Below, piece after piece: positions 22,321 to 64,000 of a stretch of DNA of 64,000 nt (position 1 is the first letter of the stretch; each line of letters opens with the position of its first letter). The notes under the pieces are model-generated. The model ran no database searches. It saw nothing but the letters and a program-made list of their open reading frames with translations, and was not told the origin of the DNA. Source of the stretch: Cristatella mucedo (Eukaryota; Bryozoa; Phylactolaemata; Cristatellidae); the NCBI GenBank assembly GCA_009760855.2, contig WPIO01000005.1:3186501-3250500 (forward strand), written 5' to 3'. Position numbers and translations under genes: made by a program.

Positions 22321-23575
22321 TTCATTGCTGAGATGATCGCTAAAAATGGCAAAGGAGCGATTGAGGAGAAGATTGATAGTCGGCACCGGTATTTTAGGAC
22401 TCTGAAGTTGCAATTAAACTTAATTGTTATAGATATTGACTTGGCTCTAGCTAGGATTGATTGAATCGCACGGCTTAAAAAAACCTTACTTACCAATCGA
22501 TTGTCACCGAGTCCTGATCGATAGAATACTTATGCAAGCTTGGGTATAGTCATTCTAGCATATTTAACGCCTGCAGAAAGTGGGCGATGGCGTGCTTTTC
22601 ACTTATTCAGAGGAGCCACTCATCCCGAATATTGGCCAGTGTCGTGTTTTAGTATTTCACCACTGAGGTAAGGTCTGATGGAGGTTTAGCAGGAGAGAAA
22701 AGCCAGTGTGCGACAGGGCCAATGCCGAATAGTCACAGCTTCTCGAGTATCACACAAATTTTGGTATTAAAAAGGGACCCGTGCTACCGAGGGAATGGTA
22801 TCCAAATTTGGTCATAATTTATAAGTAAAAAGAGTTGATCACACTTAAAATGGATAAAATTTAATCAAGAGTTTGGCCTTTGTTGTAGGTGGGGCATAAA
22901 CTGGAACCTGGAGAGAAAAGGATTCGGTCAAAGAATAAACTTATAAACGAGAGGATCGTCTTGGTTATTAAAAAGAACTTTCAAATCGGCTAATGCAAGA
23001 TGAAGGCTGTTTTCGAACAAACAATCGAAGTTGAATCTAGAAAATCCAAAAGCAAGCAGGACTAGTAACCTGGTTGACGATAGAGTATTGCCACCTTTGG
23101 CAGCTTACTCATAGATGGGCTCACTAAGAGACATTCGACGAGACTGCTTCAAATCGACTGCCGTAAGAGTATCGCTGGCTACCTGACTGTACTAACCACA
23201 AGACTGTGCAGAGGATCTGCGGCTATCGATAGCAAAAGGCATCAGTGACTCGCGGTTCCGCGGAAAACCTTATAGCTGGAGACTGACTGTCTACTGAGTG
23301 AGAGAACCCCTACACCTCAGGCCAAATTAATTACGCTAGGTTGCAAAATCTCAGGGAGCAAAGCCTTTGAAGCCTACAGTAGCATGAAATACACGGAATA
23401 TTCCGACTCCGGGACTTTCTTCGGTACTACCTTGGACACAGCAAAGGTCCTGGCCGTGTTTTACTCATGGCTGGAAGTGGTCGCAGACGGTCACTTCAGA
23501 ATCATGTCAAAGTTGCCGCTTCGGCTGTTCTAGGGACATCACTGACTAATATGGACCTCTAGCGCCAAATCCGGA
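22321..23575. other. upstream region of the ACCS gene
   Basis: No exon or repeat family is recognised. The promoter of ACCS should lie in its right part; I see no TATA box at a convincing distance. Confidence 0.3.
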
Positions 23576-23740
23576 TAGAAGTTCAAAGCGGCAACCGGAC
23601 GGCCGCCGACGCGTGCAGGAGTGGATAAATCTAGGTCAAATCGCCATTGGGCGCTCCGCAGGTCAGGGCATGCTACTTCCGACTGTTACTTAGCCGACGC
23701 TGAACCAGGAGTGAACCGGCGCCACTATACAGTTTTGCTC

Positions 23741-58829
<35,089 letters not shown>

Positions 58830-60361
58830 CAACATTCAGTGGCTGTGCGTTTTCAGGCCAGCATCAAGATGAGTGCACACATTCTTCGACGTGTGCTATA
58901 TAATCTGCACCAAGTAAAATCATTGAAAGACGCCTGCTTGAGCTGCATATTTTTGTAACTACAGAAAAATTACTTGAAGGATGACACCACTAGAAATTAC
59001 AAATAGTAAAGGCAGCTGTTATTGTGTGGTTGGTTTGGGCCATATACCTATGTTTTAGATATGTGACCATCTTCGGGATATAGAGCAAACGTAGCACAAT
59101 ATGCAAGTTTTCTCTCTGATCTGCTCGCTAGGCACAATGAATTTCGCAGCACGTCCCACTATGCCTCAAGCTCGACATTTGTACTCAACACCTTTCGGTT
59201 CTGCATGACATCACTTTACCCAGTACCCACTTCGCGAATGCTTCATTATAGTTTCGGTGGTGGGTTTGAATTGCCACTCTAACGTACGCAGCGCCAGCAC
59301 AGGGGCCCACAGAATTTCCCTGGCTATAGTTACCCTCCAGCTTCGACAGCTAGTAATGACACTTCGCATCGGCTGTTATTCATGCACCATGGCTGCCAAT
59401 TTCCGATCCTTCGTTCAGCCATCCACCGAAATCCTTACGCTGCAGCGGTATGAGCTCTAGATATTTTCTCCCTTTGATTATAGGAGGCTTCTTCTTAGTC
59501 TAAGCAAGGAGGCTTCTTCTTAGTCTACGCATCTTGTCCACGATTTATTACTAACCGGTCGTGGGCCACTGCTTCCCGACCTGGCAGATTTACGCCTACC
59601 TTCGGTCTGGCAGTCTTAGGTCCAATGTAGTTGCAATAGAATTCTGCTTTGGCAGTGTGGCTTCTGAACACAGCCTCAAGATCGGTTTCTAGGGCTGGTT
59701 ATTTTTCTTAAATGTGCTCATAATTTTAGAGATGCAAAGAATTTTTCTTTGGATGTACAACATGGCCTTAACTCGCCTTGGCGAAAAGCTTCAGGCACTC
59801 CAAGTGGTAATTATCAGTTTTTTTTAAAGAGTTTAAAGTAGAATTCCTGTGGGAGAACTTCCGTAGTGCAGCTTTCAGGTATTTTCCTGAAAGACTATCC
59901 AATTTTTAGACACGCCAGACTTCGCACCAAAGTCGAAAAATTGCAGTCGTTTTTAAAAAGGGGCCATTTATTTTTTGTAGAGGTATTTCAAATTTAAAAT
60001 GTTTAACGAGGTCGTTCTAGTGGACGAATCTAGAAAGATCTGCCATGCGGGCGCTTAGGTGGGCGGCTTTAAGATCTCAACAATTGAGGTTACTAACTTT
60101 GTTTAGACGGGCATTAAAACTCGTTTGAAAGCTAAAATTACATATCTTTCATTTTGCAGCTTCCTCTGTTTAGCTGCAGTGCTTTTTTTTAAAGAGCGTT
60201 GTTACAACGGACGTCTGTCGCATAAACGAAACTTAAGTAGCAGGTGAGCCCCTTGATCGATACTGGAAAGGCTGGCGCCTCGAAGCTACTGCAACGATTC
60301 GTAGAAGCAGCTCAGATACTCGTCGGTAAGAAAACAAAAGTAGGACGAAACCGTCAAAATT
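58830..60361. other. 3' flank of ACCS
   Basis: No exon is recognised. A 26-27 base unit (aggaggcttcttcttagtct plus a few bases) is repeated twice at about 59484-59532. Confidence 0.35.
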
Positions 60362-60598
60362 GAAGGATGCTGGCCGAGACCTATCAGCTCTGCTGCGATC
60401 GGCTGTAAGCTCTTGGAATTCGAATGTTTCCTAGCAAGCGTGCATTGGGGCCATTTCATAAAGGTAGCCAATCGATGTGACATAGCTTTCCCACGAAACG
60501 TTAGGTTGAATAGATTCCGTGGTTACTCCTTTTTTGTGGTACTTAACTTTGCCTACGTTCAATACAGGGAAGAGCTTGCTCGAAAACATGGGCACCAC
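60362..60598 (+). pseudogene. decayed duplicate of ACCS exon 11, intron 11 and exon 12 start
   Basis: It aligns to 54921-55172 in the same orientation, including intron 11, so it arose by DNA duplication and not through mRNA. Differences disable it: the Leu-Glu codons of DRLEALG have become CTG TAA (stop at 60406-60408), about 8 bases are lost in the G-A-F-F-A-W segment, and the exon 12 acceptor AG is GG (60538-60539). It is bounded on the right by a LINE-A relic. No other ACCS exon is seen nearby. Confidence 0.9.
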
Positions 60599-61065
60599 CT
60601 ACTTATCAGATCTACCACCCCCCAAACCAGGCTAGGCATTATACCACCAGTTTTCGGAATCTAATCATTTGCCCATACCTCGTACGAACCTCAAATCCTT
60701 TGGAGACCTCACGACTTTAGTTCCTATGTTCCTCTGCTCTCAAAGCTTGGTGGAACTCACCTCCGAATTGCGTCAAATCCCTGACTGGAGCACATTTAAA
60801 AAGAAACTAAAAATACATGTATATCACAGCATTTGGTGGGTCCGTGCGATTCGTCCTTTGTTTGCTTACGCGTGCTGACACGGTGTATGCTGCCACTAAT
60901 CATATTTGCATGCTGACCTAGTGCATATCACCCATAACCATGTTATACTTGTGGTCATTGAGCATGCTATCACTAGCCATTCGATGGTGCTTCATTAGCA
61001 GCAAACGCAAAGTGCCTAGAAAGAGATTAAGTTCTGAGGTCGCTATATCAAATGTATTATTATTG
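60599..61065 (+). mobile_element. LINE-A relic
   Basis: It starts cttatcagatctaccacccc (YLSDLLP region) and runs through cgtacgaacctcaaatcctt. The end is agtgcctagaaagagattaa with part of the tail deleted, then gtattattattg. Confidence 0.88.
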
Positions 61066-61861
61066 CCCCTTTCTCATAAATCAGTTCGAACGCTAGAGCG
61101 ATGAAGTCTGGCTCTATCAAACCTTGGCCAGCAACCCGGCAGAAAAAATCCTCAATACAAGAACCGCAGGCAGTCAAGCATTATTGAGACAAGCTAAGCA
61201 TAACAAATTAATAATCAAATACTAATGCATACATGAAGACCAAAACCATGACTAAAATACATGAGGTGCCTAATTATCACACCTAGGGAGCGGCAAATTT
61301 AGCTCCAAATGCTACTGTAATTCAAGTCCTATTTGCCGACATGCCTATCAGCCTAATAAAGGTGTCGAACCTACTACCCTAGTTTTGAAGAGCAGACATC
61401 TTAACATTGAATCACGAAATGGTGCTTTAAGGTGCATTTTCTTGGAGGTGTTCGTATGTTTTACAAGGCACGAGATAGCTCAGCGCTCCTGTGCTTCGGT
61501 GTCTGTCGCCTGGGCGACGCCAGGTGAGTTTGAGCGTGAGGCAAAGGGAGCTCTAGAGCTCACCGATTACGGAATTATCACCGTATTTGCCACAGAAATA
61601 CGACTAGGTAAACAGACATTCTAGTGCAAACCAAAGCCAGTCGCCGCGGTAATCTTAGCATTCACTCTCCTGGTCACCCTCCTGCTTGTTCCCTTTCGGC
61701 ACGCGACTAGACATCAAAATCAGGCGGCTTTTCAATAAGCCATAACTGGTGCCCACCACGTGCTCGTAAATTCGGCTTAGTACTGACGGCCTAGTATATG
61801 TACTGACATCAAACCACTTGCCTAACATTGAAAGGCTGATACTTCGTAAACAGATTCGGTA
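61066..61861. other. intergenic, between ACCS relic and the minus-strand gene
   Basis: The 79-codon + frame at 61385-61624 is not recognised. Confidence 0.3.
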
Positions 61862-61867
61862 TTTATT
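61862..61867 (-). other. candidate polyadenylation signal (AATAAA on - strand)
   Basis: TTTATT on the + strand, about 495 bases downstream of the stop codon of the minus-strand gene. Confidence 0.35.
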
Positions 61868-62361
61868 CTTGAAATAGTACTGCAAGTTAGTAAGTCGCAG
61901 ATGACTGGTGCAATAGATTCTTTCTTTGAAAAATCTATGGCAGTCTGTGAAAGTTGTACAGCAGCTCATGAAAGACGTTTCCGATCAGCGAGATCGTGAC
62001 GATTAGTGATGAACGGCCCAACTCTTAAGCACCAGATAGTGCATACCCCTCTGAACCAGACTTTAGATTCTGGTTCCTACGTCAGTTTATCAACCCAATG
62101 TTGGCGTATCTGACCTACAGGATTCAACGTGATAGATCTAGTATTTCTAGAAGGATCACACGAGCACCTTTCACTGCATCATAACGAGAGGTTGTTCATC
62201 CTCCAGCCAAAAGTGAATGACATGACAATGATCAACGCCTGTGGACGGAGACGTGAAAGATAATAGTACGATGGGAAAACGTGTGGTTGTATCGGCACCG
62301 CATCGATGACGAATGCTACTGAAGTAACTGTCGTGAGCCAACGTTAAACTATGGTCCCATT

Positions 62362-62565
62362 TCAGTCACGATCAAGTAAACTCGAAAGCCAATTCCAGTA
62401 GTGCCACAGCAGGGCGCAAACCATCATTGCAAGAGACACATAAAGTGGAAAGTATAATTCCGTCGTCTTGTAGACAGTTGCAGCCGAGGTGAGAGCTAAA
62501 GCTTTCGATGTTACGTCTGCTGTGCGAGATATACTGGGATCAAGAGGCGGAATCCTCTGTTCTAT
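62362..62565 (-). CDS. unidentified membrane protein, terminal exon
   Basis: 67 codons from an acceptor TTTTATTTTTTCAG to TGA. It begins IEQRIPPLDPSISRTADVTS and continues KALALTSAATVYKTTELYF. It ends in a hydrophobic stretch PLYVSLAMMVCALLWHYW, then NWLSSLLDRD. The hydrophobic run of about 20 residues a few residues before the C-terminus suggests a single-pass or tail-anchored membrane protein. It joins in frame (phase 0) with the exon at 63799-63951. I do not recognise the family. Confidence 0.72.
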   Translation of the reverse strand: MEQRIPPLDPSISRTADVTSKALALTSAATVYKTTELYFPLYVSLAMMVCALLWHYWNWLSSLLDRD

Positions 62566-63798
62566 CTGAAAAAATAAAATACACTAATGAAGAACTCATG
62601 TTTTCAAAACTTTCCCGATATTATATGCTACGATACATTAGACAATAATAATAATAATAATAATAATGCACTTTATAAAGCACCTTCAGATAACTCAATC
62701 TCTCTCTAGGCGCTTTACATTTGCTGCAAAGGGAAACACAATTGAATGGTGACTAATACCATGCTTGATAAGCAACATGAATAACATGGTTAGGGCTGAC
62801 ATGCACATGGTCAGCATGCAAGTGTGGCTAGTGGCAGCATGCACAGTGTCAGCATGCATAAGCCCATCAAGGACGAATCACAGGGACCCACTAAATGCTG
62901 TCCTAAATAGGTGTGTTTGTAAGTTCTTTTTAAATGTGGTCAAGTCAGGGGATATTGTGACGCAAGTCGGGAGGGAGTTCTGGGCTTTGGGAGCATACGA
63001 ACTAAATGCACGGTCTCCAAAGGATTTGAGGTTTGTACGAGGTATTGGTAAACTGTTCGATTCCGAAAGGCATGTAGTACGATGCTTGGCCTGCTGGGGA
63101 AGTAGATCTGAGAGATAGGCTGGCACCAAAGAATGAAGTGACCTAAAAGTGAGCGACAAAACCTTGAAGTCGATGCTTTGCTTGACTGGGAGCCAGTGCA
63201 GGTCGGCGAGAAGTGGAGTGATGTGGCAATTGCGACGCTCACGACAGACAAGCCTAGCTGCGGAGTTTTGCACCAGCTGTAATCGCCTGATTGCACATGC
63301 CGGTAGGCCAGCAAGCAGAGAGTTATAGAAGTCAAGACGGGATGTCACGAATGCATGGACCCCTTAGACGTGGTATCCTTATCTAAACAAGCCCAAATTT
63401 TAGCAATATTATGTAGCTGAAAGTAGGCAGACTTGACTGTGGAGCTGATATGGTCGTCTAACGAGAGGTCACTTTAGAACATGACACCAAGATTTCGAGC
63501 TGATTCAACAGGAGACATGCTGGCAGAGCCACTTTTGAGCATTAGCCTTTCCAATTTCTGAATCACACTGGGTTTGCCCATAACTAGTAAATTAGTTTTA
63601 TCGTCGTTTAGTTTTAGAAAATTTGCTGCCATCCATGTGCGAATGTCATCAATACATGCAGCGAGTTGAGACAATTCGAGGTGCTCGAAGGCTGGGAGGG
63701 ATCAAAGCAAAGGTACAACTGAGTGTAATCCACATAGAAGTGAGAGCCTAGCTTGTGCTTGGCAATCACATCAGCAAGACATATAAAAACTTAATTAC
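62566..63798 (-). other. last intron of the minus-strand gene
   Basis: 1233 bases, donor GTAATT, mostly filled by a LINE-A copy in the same orientation as the gene. Confidence 0.65.
62642..63780 (-). mobile_element. LINE-A copy inside an intron
   Basis: (AAT)n tail, gcaccttcagataactcaat, then the 3' UTR. The minus frame has [29 protein letters not shown] and [11 protein letters not shown] (63348-62878), then NDDKTNLLVMGKP (63674-63474). A motif C region lies near 63720-63750. One deletion near 63361 breaks the frame. It ends 19 bases before the exon donor. Confidence 0.92.
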
Positions 63799-63951
63799 CT
63801 TGCCCAAAAAATGCCGAAAAATAGCCAACAGGTTATTCATACTTGTAGCCTCGAACATGAGTCGAACTGCTTCACCTTTGCGTATCTTCACAACCCCTCG
63901 GAAGACCTGTTGGTTACTATAGCACCTCTCCAACGTAGCCACGGCCATAAC
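63799..63951 (-). CDS. unidentified membrane protein, penultimate exon
   Basis: 51 codons, phase 0 at both ends: acceptor TTATTTGTCTAG, donor AAG/GTAATT. It encodes VMAVATLERCYSNQQVFRGV, then VKIRKGEAVRLMFEATSMNN and LLAIFRHFLGK. It is probably a soluble helical part preceding the membrane anchor. Upstream exons lie beyond the window. No family is recognised. Confidence 0.68.
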
Positions 63952-64000
63952 CTAGACAAATAAGCATAAAAAACAACGTGACTCAATGCTCAGATCAACC

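Noticed and set aside
23621-23740. Upstream extension of ACCS exon 1
   Set aside because: The frame is open but has no ATG before 23741 and no similarity to the ACCS N-terminus that I can see; it is treated as 5' UTR.

Overview
This is repeat-rich animal (metazoan) nuclear DNA. Coding sequence is split into short exons with GT-AG introns, AATAAA signals follow the coding ends, and most of the rest is decayed non-LTR retrotransposons, tRNA-derived SINEs and dinucleotide microsatellites. There is no bacterial-style gene layout. I cannot name the species. The ACC-synthase-like gene, the tRNA-headed SINEs and the LINEs with (ATT)n tails would suit several invertebrate groups.

Genes. (1) At the left edge, + strand, are the last two exons of a gene ending in one complete CUB domain (1560-1844 and 3056-3141), with an AATAAA at 3683. 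(2) The centre holds a complete 13-exon gene, + strand, 23741-58829, for a 426-residue animal ACC-synthase-like protein (ACCS; PLP-dependent fold-type I aminotransferase family). Every splice phase joins in frame and the PLP-binding residues are intact. (3) At the right edge, - strand, are two exons (63951-63799 and 62565-62362) of an unidentified protein ending in a transmembrane segment. A decayed DNA copy of ACCS exon 11, intron 11 and the start of exon 12 lies 3' of ACCS at 60362-60598.

Repeats. A CR1/L2-like LINE (here LINE-A) occurs in many truncated copies in both orientations, as young as a 278-codon open 3' ORF and as old as barely recognisable relics. A second family (LINE-B), an RT fragment of a third (LINE-C) and a hAT transposase relic are also present. 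Two tRNA-derived SINEs (SINE-A, SINE-B) are scattered throughout. The 3' end of SINE-B closely resembles the 3' end of LINE-A, which suggests LINE-A mobilises it. Several insertions are nested (SINE-B in LINE-B, LINE-A in LINE-B, LINE-A in LINE-A, a GC-rich LTR-like block in LINE-B) and give a relative order of activity.

Layout: 0-3.7 kb CUB gene end; 3.7-23.6 kb repeats with three unexplained coding-like or CpG-rich patches (10.8-11.3, 14.3-14.8, 15.3-16.1 kb); 23.7-58.8 kb ACCS with repeat-filled introns; 58.8-62.3 kb the ACCS exon relic and a LINE; 62.36-64 kb the minus-strand gene with a LINE in its last intron. LINE-A, LINE-B, LINE-C, SINE-A and SINE-B are names used only in this report.
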